Source: Dankookia rubra
GTDB lineage: Bacteria; Pseudomonadota; Alphaproteobacteria; Acetobacterales; Acetobacteraceae
Assembly (NCBI RefSeq): GCF_004355005.1
Contig: NZ_SMSJ01000006.1
Span: 124,001-188,000 of the forward strand
Length of the DNA: 64,000 bases
Reading direction: 5' to 3'
Shown here: piece after piece, positions 43,625 to 51,839 of the stretch
Position numbering within the stretch: the stretch's first letter is position 1
How the letters are laid out: the number at the start of each line of letters is the position of its first letter
The notes under the pieces: model-generated
The model's database searches: none
The model's input: the letters and a program-made list of their open reading frames with translations, nothing else
What the model was told of the DNA's origin: nothing
Program-made: the position numbers and the translations under genes

Positions 43625-43936
43625 GCGGTGCCCGCTCAGCGCGGCAGGCCGCGCCAGGGCGCGGGGACGATTGCGGATGGCGACCGCGCGAGCGGCCCGC
43701 TGGGGCGAAGCATGCAACCTCCCTCAGCCGCGTCATGAGCCCTTTGTGGGTCTCCGGCGGCTTTCGTTCCTGGACTGGGAGGCATTAGACCGGGCCGCCG
43801 CGCCCGGCGCAAGTCACCAAACCCAAGCGATACGGGCTACCGGCGCAGGCTGTGAAACGGCGGAGGGGGAGGGTAAGGCGGGCGGCGGGTCAGCCTTGCC
43901 GGGTCGCCCGTCCCCACCTGCCCGGAGGCGGTGGTG
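43625..43936. promoter_or_regulatory. Leader/intergenic region upstream of livG
   Basis: A 312-bp gap holding the leader of the liv operon and the 3' flank of the upstream minus-strand gene. It contains a 25-codon ORF with a good ribosome site (43636-43713) and a CCGGGC/GCCCGG hairpin (43790-43795 with 43802-43807). No promoter could be assigned. Confidence 0.4.
43636..43713 (-). CDS. Possible 25-residue leader peptide upstream of livG
   Basis: A 25-codon ORF (ATG at 43711-43713, TGA at 43636-43638) preceded by AGGGAGG at ideal distance. That is a much stronger site than the one before livG, whose ATG lies 11 nt beyond this stop. The peptide is rich in Pro, Arg, Leu and Ser and does not carry a run of Leu, Ile or Val codons, so classical attenuation by branched-chain amino acids is not supported. 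It may serve to deliver ribosomes to livG. It could also be chance. Confidence 0.35.
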   Translation of the reverse strand: MLRPSGPLARSPSAIVPAPWRGLPR

Positions 43937-44518
43937 TCAGATGAAGTTCTCGCGGGCGATGGCGGCCACCCGGTGGAAGCCGGCCAGCGCATCGAAGGTC
44001 TGCTGAGCGATCGCCGCGGGATCGTCGGTGAGCTTCGCAACGACCAGATAGAGCCGGCCGCGCCCGGCGTTGGGCTGCGACGGCGCATGCACCAGCTCGG
44101 CGGTCTGCGGCGCGTCATAGCTGGCGAGGATCTCGGCATTCAGCGGCCGGCTGCCGATGCGCTTGGTGTCGTACCATTGACGCAGCACATAAGTGTCGCC
44201 CGTGGTGGGGTCGCGCCCGAAGGCCGCCTGGTTGTTGCGGTCCAGCGGGGTATAGGACGCCGATTTGTCGTGCAGTCGGATCTTGAAGTCGAGCCCGGCC
44301 GGCAGGCCGGCAGGGCGCAGCGTCACACGCCATTCGAACCCGTCCCGCACCGCCTCGGCCGCTTCCGCCACCTCCTCCGCCGCGGCCTTTCGCAACGAGG
44401 AGAAACGCTGGTCGGTCGCCAGCGCGGCGTGCCAGGTACGAAACAGGGTCCGCACCGCGGCGCGGGATTCGACGGGGATCAGCCGCAGCAAGGGGATGGT
44501 CAGCGGCCGCTCGGTCAT
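43937..44518 (-). CDS. Unrecognised protein downstream of the CoA-transferase genes
   Basis: A 193-residue soluble protein. The N-terminal half is helical (SLRKAAAEEVAEAAEAVRDG), the middle has beta-rich segments (FEWRVTLRPAGLPAGLDFKIRLHD), and the C-terminus is again helical. No signal peptide, cofactor motif or known domain is apparent to me. It begins eight nt after the CaiB/BaiF gene stop and is presumably co-transcribed with the three CoA-transferase genes, so a role in the same acyl-CoA pathway is possible but unproven. Confidence 0.7.
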   Translation of the reverse strand: MTERPLTIPLLRLIPVESRAAVRTLFRTWHAALATDQRFSSLRKAAAEEVAEAAEAVRDGFEWRVTLRPAGLPAGLDFKIRLHDKSASYTPLDRNNQAAFGRDPTTGDTYVLRQWYDTKRIGSRPLNAEILASYDAPQTAELVHAPSQPNAGRGRLYLVVAKLTDDPAAIAQQTFDALAGFHRVAAIARENFI

Positions 44519-44526
44519 GGTGTCAC

Positions 44527-45765
44527 TCACTTGCGTCGTTGCTCCACCAGGACACCACTTGCGCGCAGCGCCTTCAGTTCTTCCGCCGAGAATCCCCGCC
44601 CCGCCAGCACCTCGTCGGTGTGCTCGGCATAGCGGGGGGGCGCCGCCCGCGCGCCGCCTGGGGTGCGGGACAGCTTGATGGGGGTGCCGAGGCCGCGATA
44701 GCTGCCGAGCTCCGTGACCATGGCGCGATGCGCGGTATGCTCCGCCGCCATCGCTTCGTCCACATGCAGCACCGGCCCGGCGGGCAGGCCTGCGGCCAGC
44801 ATGCGCCGGGTCAGGTCGTGGCCATCCTCCTCGGCGAAGCGTTTCTCGAGGACTTCGGTCAAGGCGTCGCGGTTGACGACGCGGGCGCCGTTGGTGGCGA
44901 AGCGCTCGTCCTTCGCCATCTCGGGGAAGCCGAGGAACTCGCAGAATTTGCGGAAGGCCGGATCGTTTCCGGCGGCGACGAAGATCTCGCAGGTCTTCGT
45001 CCTGAACTTGGAATAAGGCGCCAGGTTCGGGTGCGGGTTGCCGGTCGGCCTCGGTCGCTTGCCGTTCAGGAAGAAATTGGCGGCATGCGGGTGCAGCAGC
45101 GCCATGCCGCAATCATGCAGCGTCATGTCGCAATACTGGCCGAGGCCGCTGCGTTCCCGCTCCTGCAGCGCCATCAGGATGGCGATGGTGCTGAAGAGGC
45201 CGGTCGCGATGTCGACGATCGGATTGCCGAGGCGGGTCGGGCCGGAGGTCTCGGTGCCGTTGATCGACATGAGGCCGACCATCGCCTGCAGCACGGCGTC
45301 GTAGCCGGGGAAGCCGCCGAGCGGGCCGGTTGCGCCGAAGCCGGAGACGCGGCAATGCACGAGGCGCGGGAAGCGCGCCTTCAGCACCGAATCGTAGCCC
45401 AAGCCCCATTTCTCCATCGAGCCGGGCTTGAAATTCTCGACCAGCACGTCGGCGCCCTCGAGCAGGCGCAGCAGGACGTCCTTGCCCGCGGGCTTCGAGA
45501 GATCGAGGCCGACCGAACGCTTGTTGCGGTTGACCCCGACGAAGTAGCTGGCATCGCCGGCCTCGTCGAAGGGCGGGCCCCAGTCGCGCACCTCGTCGCC
45601 CTGCGGCGGCTCGAGCTTCACCACCTCGGCGCCGTGGTCGGACAGCACCATGGTGCAGTAGGGGCCGCCGAGCACGCGGGTCAAATCGATCACGCGCAGC
45701 CCCGCGAGAGCGCCGGCGGAACGCGCCAAGCCCTTGCCTTCGATTGTGGAGGAGACGTCGCTCAT
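44527..45765 (-). CDS. CaiB/BaiF-family (class III) CoA-transferase
   Basis: A 412-residue protein. The opening LAGLRVIDLTRVLGGPYCTMVLSDHGAEVVKLEPP is the family signature. D185 in NPIVDIATGL is the expected catalytic Asp that forms the acyl anhydride. KPGSMEKWGLGY and the C-terminal LGTPIKLSRTPGGAR are typical. It transfers CoA between a donor acyl-CoA and an organic acid. The start overlaps the stop of the upstream subunit gene (ATGA), tying it to an unrelated two-subunit CoA-transferase-like pair. Confidence 0.93.
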   Translation of the reverse strand: MSDVSSTIEGKGLARSAGALAGLRVIDLTRVLGGPYCTMVLSDHGAEVVKLEPPQGDEVRDWGPPFDEAGDASYFVGVNRNKRSVGLDLSKPAGKDVLLRLLEGADVLVENFKPGSMEKWGLGYDSVLKARFPRLVHCRVSGFGATGPLGGFPGYDAVLQAMVGLMSINGTETSGPTRLGNPIVDIATGLFSTIAILMALQERERSGLGQYCDMTLHDCGMALLHPHAANFFLNGKRPRPTGNPHPNLAPYSKFRTKTCEIFVAAGNDPAFRKFCEFLGFPEMAKDERFATNGARVVNRDALTEVLEKRFAEEDGHDLTRRMLAAGLPAGPVLHVDEAMAAEHTAHRAMVTELGSYRGLGTPIKLSRTPGGARAAPPRYAEHTDEVLAGRGFSAEELKALRASGVLVEQRRK

Positions 45766-46514
45766 GCGGCAATCTTCCTGTCGAACACCCGGGCACAGAA
45801 TTCCGGGTAGGTTTCCAGCATCTCGTCGCAGACCGGGCCGCGCAGCAGCTCGAGTTCCGCTGGCGTCGGGTCCGGCGTCTGCGGCACCTGATCCGGAGCG
45901 TCGAAACCGAAGCCGGTGGCGGCGCGAATGCTCTCGACCGTCTCGCCGGGATGCAGACTGAGCAGCGAGAACCGCGCGCGCGCCGGGTGGAAGGCGAAGA
46001 CGCATTTCCCCGTCACCAGTGCCTGGGCATGGCCGCGGCGGAATACACCCGGTTCGTTCACGCCATTGGCGGAGATATTGTCTACTCGCTCGACCAGGAC
46101 GCGCGGCGAATGCTCCTCGCGGAACAGGATGGTCCGATGCGACATCATGTACATGAAGGCCGAGCCGAAAGAGCCGGGAAACCGCACGTCCTTGCCCGGC
46201 CAGGCACCGGTGCCGACCAGGTTGAGGTTGGCTTGGCCGTCGATCTGCCCGCCGCCGAGGAAGAACAGGTCGATCCGCCCCTGTCCCGTCAGGTCGAAGA
46301 GCTCGCGCGTGCCTTCGGTGAAGGGATTGCCGCTGCGCTTGTGCAGCAGCGACAGGCGGACCGGATGCCCCTGCTTCTTCACCAGCCAGCAGGCCGCAGC
46401 CGGCAGGGGAGAGGCGGCGCCGACCGCGATATGCCGGGCCGGCGGCGCATCGGGCGCCAGGATTAGCCGGGCGAGCGCGGCGGCGAGGCGTTCCTCGGGA
46501 CGGATCTCGCTCAT
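45762..46514 (-). CDS. CoA-transferase-like subunit beta (family I/IpdB type)
   Basis: A 250-residue protein with VGAASPLPAAACWLV near 32-46 and FFLGGGQIDGQANLNLVGTG near 85-104, matching the glutaconate CoA-transferase B/IpdB group. True family I enzymes carry a catalytic Glu in an ESG/ENG motif. At the equivalent place this protein reads SLLHKRSGN, with no Glu. It is thus more like IpdB, whose complex is a ring-opening hydrolase in steroid breakdown. Its ends overlap both neighbours by ATGA, so it is expressed with the alpha subunit and the CaiB/BaiF enzyme. Confidence 0.86.
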   Translation of the reverse strand: MSEIRPEERLAAALARLILAPDAPPARHIAVGAASPLPAAACWLVKKQGHPVRLSLLHKRSGNPFTEGTRELFDLTGQGRIDLFFLGGGQIDGQANLNLVGTGAWPGKDVRFPGSFGSAFMYMMSHRTILFREEHSPRVLVERVDNISANGVNEPGVFRRGHAQALVTGKCVFAFHPARARFSLLSLHPGETVESIRAATGFGFDAPDQVPQTPDPTPAELELLRGPVCDEMLETYPEFCARVFDRKIAA

Positions 46515-47341
46515 TCGGCGGCCGCCGCCCGAGGCCCGAGGACCTCGCGCTCCAGCCAAGCGGCGAAGCCCGCCTCGGTCTTCGCCATCCGCGCATAGTC
46601 CGCGACATAGGCGGCATCGGTGCCGTATTCGTCGAGCAGCGCCACCGGATGTGCGCCGCGTTCGGCGATGGCGATCTCGGTCACGTAGGTCGCGTTGATG
46701 GTGCCGGCGGCGAGCCGCTCATCCTCGAGGAAGTTGCCCTCGACCACGCGCTCCACCGTCACCAGCGCCCGCTTCGAGGCATGCGCGATGGTGGCGCATT
46801 CGCGCCGGCGGCCGAGCCAGACATTGCCGTCCGCATCTGCCATGGCGGCGTGGAAGATGGCGACGTCGGGCGAGATGGCGGGCAGCAGGACGATCGGATC
46901 CTCGCCCTGGTCGGCATAGGGGTTGGCGATCACTGTCCAGTCCGGCCGGTGCGCCAGGATGTCGCTGCCGATCAGCCCGCGCAGCGGCATGAAGGGCACG
47001 CCCTTCTCGGCCGCCTGCAGCATGGTGTGGACCGCCGGGCAAGTGCAGTCGCGCACCACCAGCGTCCCGGCCCGGACCGCGGCCGAGAAGCGCGGCGCGA
47101 AGCCGGCCTCGCCGAGCGAGACGGCGCTGGTTTCGATCTCGGCCACGCAGCCGGCGCCGATCAGCATGTCGGCGGCGAAGCCGGCCACCGGCACGCCGAG
47201 CAGCCGCAACCCGCGCGCGCCGCGGCGCACCAGGGCCTTGGCCAGGGCGACCGAGGGCAGGGAATTGTCGGGCGGCAGGGCGATGAGTGCGCCGTCGGGC
47301 ACGCTCGCGGCCATTGCCTCCAGGCTGATCGGGGTGGTCAT
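46511..47341 (-). CDS. CoA-transferase-like subunit alpha (family I/IpdA type)
   Basis: A 276-residue protein of the glutaconate CoA-transferase A/IpdA group. Landmarks are VPDGALIALPPDN near the N-terminus, GCVAEIETSAVSLGEAGFAPRF and a late GTINATYVTEIA. It is first in the operon alpha, beta, CaiB/BaiF, unknown. The start at 47341 is preferred over an in-frame ATG two codons earlier, because GGAGGA lies seven bases before the former but touches the latter. It is divergent from the secreted hydrolase gene. Confidence 0.86.
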   Translation of the reverse strand: MTTPISLEAMAASVPDGALIALPPDNSLPSVALAKALVRRGARGLRLLGVPVAGFAADMLIGAGCVAEIETSAVSLGEAGFAPRFSAAVRAGTLVVRDCTCPAVHTMLQAAEKGVPFMPLRGLIGSDILAHRPDWTVIANPYADQGEDPIVLLPAISPDVAIFHAAMADADGNVWLGRRRECATIAHASKRALVTVERVVEGNFLEDERLAAGTINATYVTEIAIAERGAHPVALLDEYGTDAAYVADYARMAKTEAGFAAWLEREVLGPRAAAAE

Positions 47342-47476
47342 GGGCATTCCTCCGATCGCGCACCCTAGAGCAGCGGCCCCCCGGGGGAAACGCCCGCGGG
47401 CACGAATCTGCCCCGTTGGCCCGGCTGGCGTAACGGCAGGGCTGGGCTAGGCTGCCCCGAACAGGAGAAATCATCC

Positions 47477-49423
47477 ATGCGTTTCAGGATCGCGGGCTTG
47501 TTCGCCGCCGGGCTGCTTGCCGCCGCCCCGGCCCAGGCCGAGGTGACCCGCTTCGAATTGCAGGGCGCCGCCGCCCCGGCCTTCGGCGGCAAGGAATTCG
47601 GCCCGGCCGGGCGCTACGAGCGGATCGTGGCCAAGGCCACCATCGCCCTCGACCCCGCCGATGCGCGCAATGCGATCATCGCCGACCTGGCGCTCGCCCC
47701 ACGTGATGCGGCGGGGAAGGTGGAGGCCACCGCGGAGGTCATCATCCTCCGCCCGGCCGAGGCCGCCCGCGGCAACGGCACGCTCTTGGTGGAAGTGCCG
47801 AACCGCGGCCGGGAGATCATCGGCCAGCTGATGAACGACGCGCCGGCGGCCAACCTGCTCTCGGGCGGGACCGATCCGGGTAATGGCTACCTGATGCGGC
47901 AGGGCTATACCCTCGCCTGGATTGGCTGGCAGGCGGATATCCCGGCGGGACAGGGAATGCGGCTGGCGGCGCCGGTGGTGCCGAACGTGACCGGCCCGTC
48001 GCGTGAGGAGTTCCTGTTCGACCACACCCGCAGCCCGGTCACGGTGCCGCTGACCTACCCGGCCGCGGCGACCGAGGGCGCGACGCTCACCGTCCGCGCC
48101 CAGGCCGGGGATCCGCGGCAGACCCCGCCTGGCCTTTCCTTCCGCTTCCTCGATGCGCAGCAGGTCGAGATCACCCGCCCCGCCGGCTTCGATGCCGGGG
48201 CGCTATACGAGCTGGTCTACACCGCGAAGGACCCGGTGGTGCAGGGCATGGCCTTCGCCGCCTTCCGCGACATCGGCGGCTTCTTGCGCTGGGAGAAGGG
48301 GCCCGCCAACCCGCTCGCCGCCGGTCAGCGCGGCACGGTGGACCAGGCGGTGCTGACCGGCGTCTCGCAGTCTGGCCGCTTCGTGCGGGACTACCTTTAT
48401 CTCGGCTTCAACGAGGATGAGCGGGGCCGCCAGGTCTATGGCGCGATACTGGCGCATATCCCTGGCAGCCGGCGCACCTTCACCAATGCCCGCTTCGCCC
48501 AGCCCGGCCGCAACCCGACCCCGCATGGCGACCGCCACTACCCGGCCGACCAATTTCCCTTCACCTACGCGGCCACCGAGGACCACCTGACCGGCAAGCG
48601 GGACGGCCTGCTGGCCCGCTGCCGCGTCACGAATACCTGCCCGCGCATCATGCAGACCGACAGCGAATACGAGTTCTGGGGCGCCCGCGCCTCGCTGCTC
48701 GTCACAGATACGCAAGGCAACCACCTCGACCTGCCGCCCGAGGTCCGCGCCTACATGATGACCGGCCACCCGCATTACGCCGCAGCGCAAGCGGTGGCCG
48801 AGCGGATCGACCGCTGCGCCCTGCCGGTGAACCCGCTGCAGGCCGGCGCGCCGATGCGGGCCCTGCTGGCGGCGCTGGAGGCCTGGCAGCGCGAGGGCGT
48901 CGAGCCGCCCGCCAGCCGCTACCCGATGCGCAGCGCGGGAACGCTGCTGCCCGCCGCCGGCCTCTACCCGGCGATCCCGGCGCTCGGCTATCGCGGCACC
49001 TTCGGCCCGGCCCAGCTGGTGGACAACACGGTCGTCCCGCCCGTGGTGAAGGGCGAATACACGGTGCTGCTGCCCCGGGTCGATGCCGACGGCAATGCGA
49101 TCGGCGGCGTCCGCGGCCCGGTGATCGAGGTGCCGAAGGCAACCTACACCGGCTGGAACCCGCGTGCCGCCGGCTTCGCCCAGGGTGCGCTCTGCTACAA
49201 TACCGGCGCCGCGGTGCCCTTCGCCGCGACCCGGGCCGAGCGCCTGGCGGCCAATGACCCGCGGCCCTCCCTTGAGGAGCGCTACGCCACCCCGGCGGCC
49301 TATGTCGCGGCGGTGCGCGCGGCGGCGGCGCGGCTGGTAGCGGAGCGGCTGCTGCTGCCGGAGGACGCTGCGGCGATGGCGACGGCGGCCGAGGCCGATG
49401 CCCTCGCCCGGTTGCGGCGCTGA
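47477..49423 (+). CDS. Secreted alpha/beta hydrolase-domain protein (PF20091-like)
   Basis: A 648-residue exported protein. The signal peptide (1-22, ending AQAE) is preceded by AGGAGAAA. The body has the layout of large alpha/beta hydrolase-domain proteins: VEVPNRGREII near 106-116, a long insertion, then GVSQSGR with the likely nucleophile Ser297, and a C-terminal GWNPRAAGFAQGALCYN region. The natural substrate of the family is not established; ester or lactone hydrolysis in the periplasm is likely. It is divergent from the CoA-transferase operon, sharing a 135-bp promoter gap. Confidence 0.83.
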   Translation: MRFRIAGLFAAGLLAAAPAQAEVTRFELQGAAAPAFGGKEFGPAGRYERIVAKATIALDPADARNAIIADLALAPRDAAGKVEATAEVIILRPAEAARGNGTLLVEVPNRGREIIGQLMNDAPAANLLSGGTDPGNGYLMRQGYTLAWIGWQADIPAGQGMRLAAPVVPNVTGPSREEFLFDHTRSPVTVPLTYPAAATEGATLTVRAQAGDPRQTPPGLSFRFLDAQQVEITRPAGFDAGALYELVYTAKDPVVQGMAFAAFRDIGGFLRWEKGPANPLAAGQRGTVDQAVLTGVSQSGRFVRDYLYLGFNEDERGRQVYGAILAHIPGSRRTFTNARFAQPGRNPTPHGDRHYPADQFPFTYAATEDHLTGKRDGLLARCRVTNTCPRIMQTDSEYEFWGARASLLVTDTQGNHLDLPPEVRAYMMTGHPHYAAAQAVAERIDRCALPVNPLQAGAPMRALLAALEAWQREGVEPPASRYPMRSAGTLLPAAGLYPAIPALGYRGTFGPAQLVDNTVVPPVVKGEYTVLLPRVDADGNAIGGVRGPVIEVPKATYTGWNPRAAGFAQGALCYNTGAAVPFAATRAERLAANDPRPSLEERYATPAAYVAAVRAAAARLVAERLLLPEDAAAMATAAEADALARLRR

Positions 49424-49587
49424 GCATGCGACGGCGCCTCGCCATGGCGACGGGCCTGCCGCCGTACGCGGCCCGGATGCCGGTGGAGGGCAAATCGGCT
49501 GTCCGGGCGGTCTTGGTCGGTCGACTGTCTTGACCGCAGCCGGGTGCCGGGCCTAGGCTCGGGCAAAATCCAGGGAAGGTCCTCGCC
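49424..49587. other. Short intergenic gap
   Basis: 164 bp with no gene. The AGGGAAGG ribosome site for the next gene is near 49572. I see no hairpin with a T-run and no assignable promoter. Confidence 0.4.
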
Positions 49588-50805
49588 ATGGCCGCAGCCG
49601 AACTCGGCAACGTGCAACTGGAACGTCAGGTGGCCATGTCGGGCGCCGACCCCGCCGCCCGCGCCCGCGCCCTGATCCCGCTGCTGGAGGCCTGTGGCCC
49701 GGCGATCGAGCGGGGCAAGGAGCTGGTGCCCGAGGTGGTCGCGGCGCTGCTCGACAACGGCTTCCTCCGGCTGCTGCTGCCGCGCTCGATCGATGGCGGC
49801 GACATCTCCCTGCCCGACTTCGCCGAGGTCTGCGAGGCGATCGCCATCGGCGATGCAAGCACCGCCTGGGGCGTCTGCCAGGGCAATGTATCGGCCATGA
49901 CCGCTTCGGCCTACATGGCGCCGGAGGTGGTGCGTTCCCTTTTCGGCGACCGCTGCGCGGCGCTGGCCTGGGGCGCCCGGCACAATCGCGCCAAGGCGGT
50001 GATCGTCGACGGCGGCTACCGCGTCACCGGCGTCTGGGACTTCGCCAGCGGCAACCGGCACTGCACCCTGCTCGGCGCGCATATGCCGGCGGTTCATCCG
50101 GACGGCACGCCGCGCCTGTCGCCCGAAGGCAAGCCGGAGGACGTGACGGTGCTCTTCCCGCGCGAGCAGGCGCGGGTCACGCCGGAATGGAATTCGCTCG
50201 GCCTGCGGGGCACCGGCAGCGATGTCTACGAGGTGGAGGACCTTTTCATCCCTGACAGCCATGCCTGCGTGCGCGACCGCTTCGAGCGCCGTACGGACCA
50301 CCGCCCGGTCACCGCCATTACCTCGCATCTCTGCTACGCCACCGGCTTTTCGGCCACCGCGCTCGGCGTCGCCCGCGGCCTGCTGAACCGCTACGTCGCG
50401 CTGGCCCGCGGCAAGACCGCGCGCGCCGGGACGCAGCCGATGGCGGAGAACCATTGCGTGCAGTCGGAGATCGCCCAGCTCGAGGCGACCCTGCGGAGCT
50501 GCCGGATGTACCTGCTCGGCACGGTGCGGGAGGCCTGGGCCGAGGCGGTGGCGCAGGGCGCGCTGGCGATGGAGACGCGCATCGCACTGCGTCTGGCCAC
50601 CACCACCGTGATGCGCCAGGCGACCGACGTTTCGGTCGCCTGCTACCGCGCCGGCGGCACCACTGCGATCCTTGAGGCGAACGAGTTCGAGCGCCGCTTC
50701 CGTGATGCGATGAGCGTGTCCCAGCACCTGCAGGCAACTCCTTGGCACCTGGAGACGGTAGGGCGCTTCCTGCTGGGCAGCGGGGAGAAGCCGGCCTTCG
50801 TCTGA
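49588..50805 (+). CDS. Acyl-CoA-dehydrogenase-fold flavoenzyme (dehydrogenase or HsaA-like monooxygenase)
   Basis: A 405-residue protein with the three-part acyl-CoA dehydrogenase architecture: a helical N-domain (LLEACGPAIERGKELVPEVVAALLDNGFLRLLLP), a middle beta-domain (GYRVTGVWDFASGN, then LGLRGTGSDVYEVEDLFIP), and a C-terminal helical bundle. The WDFASGNRHC and GTGSDVY segments resemble group D flavin monooxygenases such as HsaA as much as true dehydrogenases. No catalytic Glu of short-chain dehydrogenases is obvious near the C-terminus. Either reading fits the neighbouring catabolic genes. Confidence 0.83.
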   Translation: MAAAELGNVQLERQVAMSGADPAARARALIPLLEACGPAIERGKELVPEVVAALLDNGFLRLLLPRSIDGGDISLPDFAEVCEAIAIGDASTAWGVCQGNVSAMTASAYMAPEVVRSLFGDRCAALAWGARHNRAKAVIVDGGYRVTGVWDFASGNRHCTLLGAHMPAVHPDGTPRLSPEGKPEDVTVLFPREQARVTPEWNSLGLRGTGSDVYEVEDLFIPDSHACVRDRFERRTDHRPVTAITSHLCYATGFSATALGVARGLLNRYVALARGKTARAGTQPMAENHCVQSEIAQLEATLRSCRMYLLGTVREAWAEAVAQGALAMETRIALRLATTTVMRQATDVSVACYRAGGTTAILEANEFERRFRDAMSVSQHLQATPWHLETVGRFLLGSGEKPAFV

Positions 50806-50997
50806 GGCCGGCACCGTCATGGCCGGATGAATTCGACTTCATCCTGCGCGGCGGCGCCCCGACCAGACGGCGGCGATCCGAGGCCGTGGCGGCCCGCCAT
50901 GCGCCTGGTGCCGTGTGCACTATCCGATGGCGGTTTCCGCCATGTAATCCGCCGCCGGTCGACCGTTGCGGCAAATGCGGGCTTGCGATAACCCAAC
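50806..50997. other. Intergenic region upstream of the Fur-like palindrome
   Basis: About 190 bp without a credible gene. TTGCGG- and TTGCGA-like half-sites recur near 50965-50988, just before the palindrome, and may extend the operator. No other feature is evident. Confidence 0.35.
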
Positions 50998-51012
50998 TGC
51001 GAGTAACTCGCA
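50998..51012. promoter_or_regulatory. Perfect 7-1-7 palindrome of Fur-box architecture
   Basis: TGCGAGT-A-ACTCGCA is a perfect inverted repeat with a single central base, ending 14 nt before the ATG at 51027. The 7-1-7 geometry is that of Fur-family operators, although the arms are GC-richer than the classical box. Its position would place it over or just after the promoter of the exported three-gene operon. The identity of the regulator is inference. Confidence 0.5.
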
Positions 51013-51026
51013 ATTGCGGTGCTTCC

Positions 51027-51839
51027 ATGAACCGACGCATGCTCCTCGCCCTGTCCGCCGGCCTTGCTGCCAGCGCCGCGCTGCGCGCCATGGCCGCACC
51101 CATCGTCCCGCCGCTCGACCTCGACATCCCCATCTGCCGCGGCGGCCTGCGCCGCGTCGCCGAGGTGCCGCAGCGCGATGCCTTGACGCCCGAGGCAGCG
51201 GATGCCGACTTCCTCGAGAAGATGGGCCTGCTGGAGGGGCACCTCATCGTTGGCCGCCGGCTGCTGGAGGCCGGTCAGGCGCGGCTCGCAGTGCCGCATT
51301 TCGGCCACCCGATCCGCGAGCTTTACACCTGGCTGGAGCCGCGCCTCGCCTCCCGCCGCGTCCCGGGTTTCGAGCGCGAGCTGGAGGTGATGGAAGCCTG
51401 GGCCGAGGGCGGCAATGCCGGCACCGATGGCCGCTTCGGCGAGGCCTGGACCTCGCTGGCCCCGAAGCTGACCCGGGCCAAGCGGGCGGTCGACCCGCAG
51501 CGCCTGGCCAGCGCCCGCTTCATGCTCGGGCACGTGGCGATGATGGTCTACGACGTCGCCTCCGATTACGGCGAGAGCATCGAGCGCGGCCGCATCGTCA
51601 ACGTGGTCGAGTACCACGACAGCATGGGCTTCCTCGCCTATGCGACGCAGACCGTGGCGGAGCAGCAGGCCGCCGGCCGGGCGCCGGCCGAGTGGGTGGA
51701 GGCAGCGGGCGTGCTGGAGGAACTCCGCAGGCTCGCTTATGCCGAGCTGCTGCCGCCCGGCCGGTTGCCGACCAGCGTCAGCTCCGTCCGCAGCCGCTCC
51801 GACCGGATCCAGGCGATCGCGGCGCGAGTGCAAGCGTGA
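51027..51839 (+). CDS. Exported helical protein of unknown function
   Basis: A 270-residue protein with a signal peptide (MNRRMLLALSAGLAASAALRAMA) and a mostly helical mature part. Recognisable stretches are FLEKMGLLEGHLIVGRRLLEAG and PHFGHPIRELYTWLEPRL, rich in His and Glu, then VVEYHDSMGFLAYA. I cannot name a family with confidence; the pattern suggests a metal- or haem-related periplasmic helical bundle. It heads an operon with a beta-barrel and a di-haem cytochrome, and a Fur-like palindrome lies 14 nt upstream. There is no clear ribosome site, so the mRNA could be leaderless or nearly so. Confidence 0.78.
   Translation: MNRRMLLALSAGLAASAALRAMAAPIVPPLDLDIPICRGGLRRVAEVPQRDALTPEAADADFLEKMGLLEGHLIVGRRLLEAGQARLAVPHFGHPIRELYTWLEPRLASRRVPGFERELEVMEAWAEGGNAGTDGRFGEAWTSLAPKLTRAKRAVDPQRLASARFMLGHVAMMVYDVASDYGESIERGRIVNVVEYHDSMGFLAYATQTVAEQQAAGRAPAEWVEAAGVLEELRRLAYAELLPPGRLPTSVSSVRSRSDRIQAIAARVQA

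Noticed and set aside
46511-47341. Simple assignment of the alpha/beta pair as glutaconate or succinyl-CoA transferase
   Set aside because: The beta subunit lacks the catalytic Glu, so a named CoA-transferase activity is not supported.
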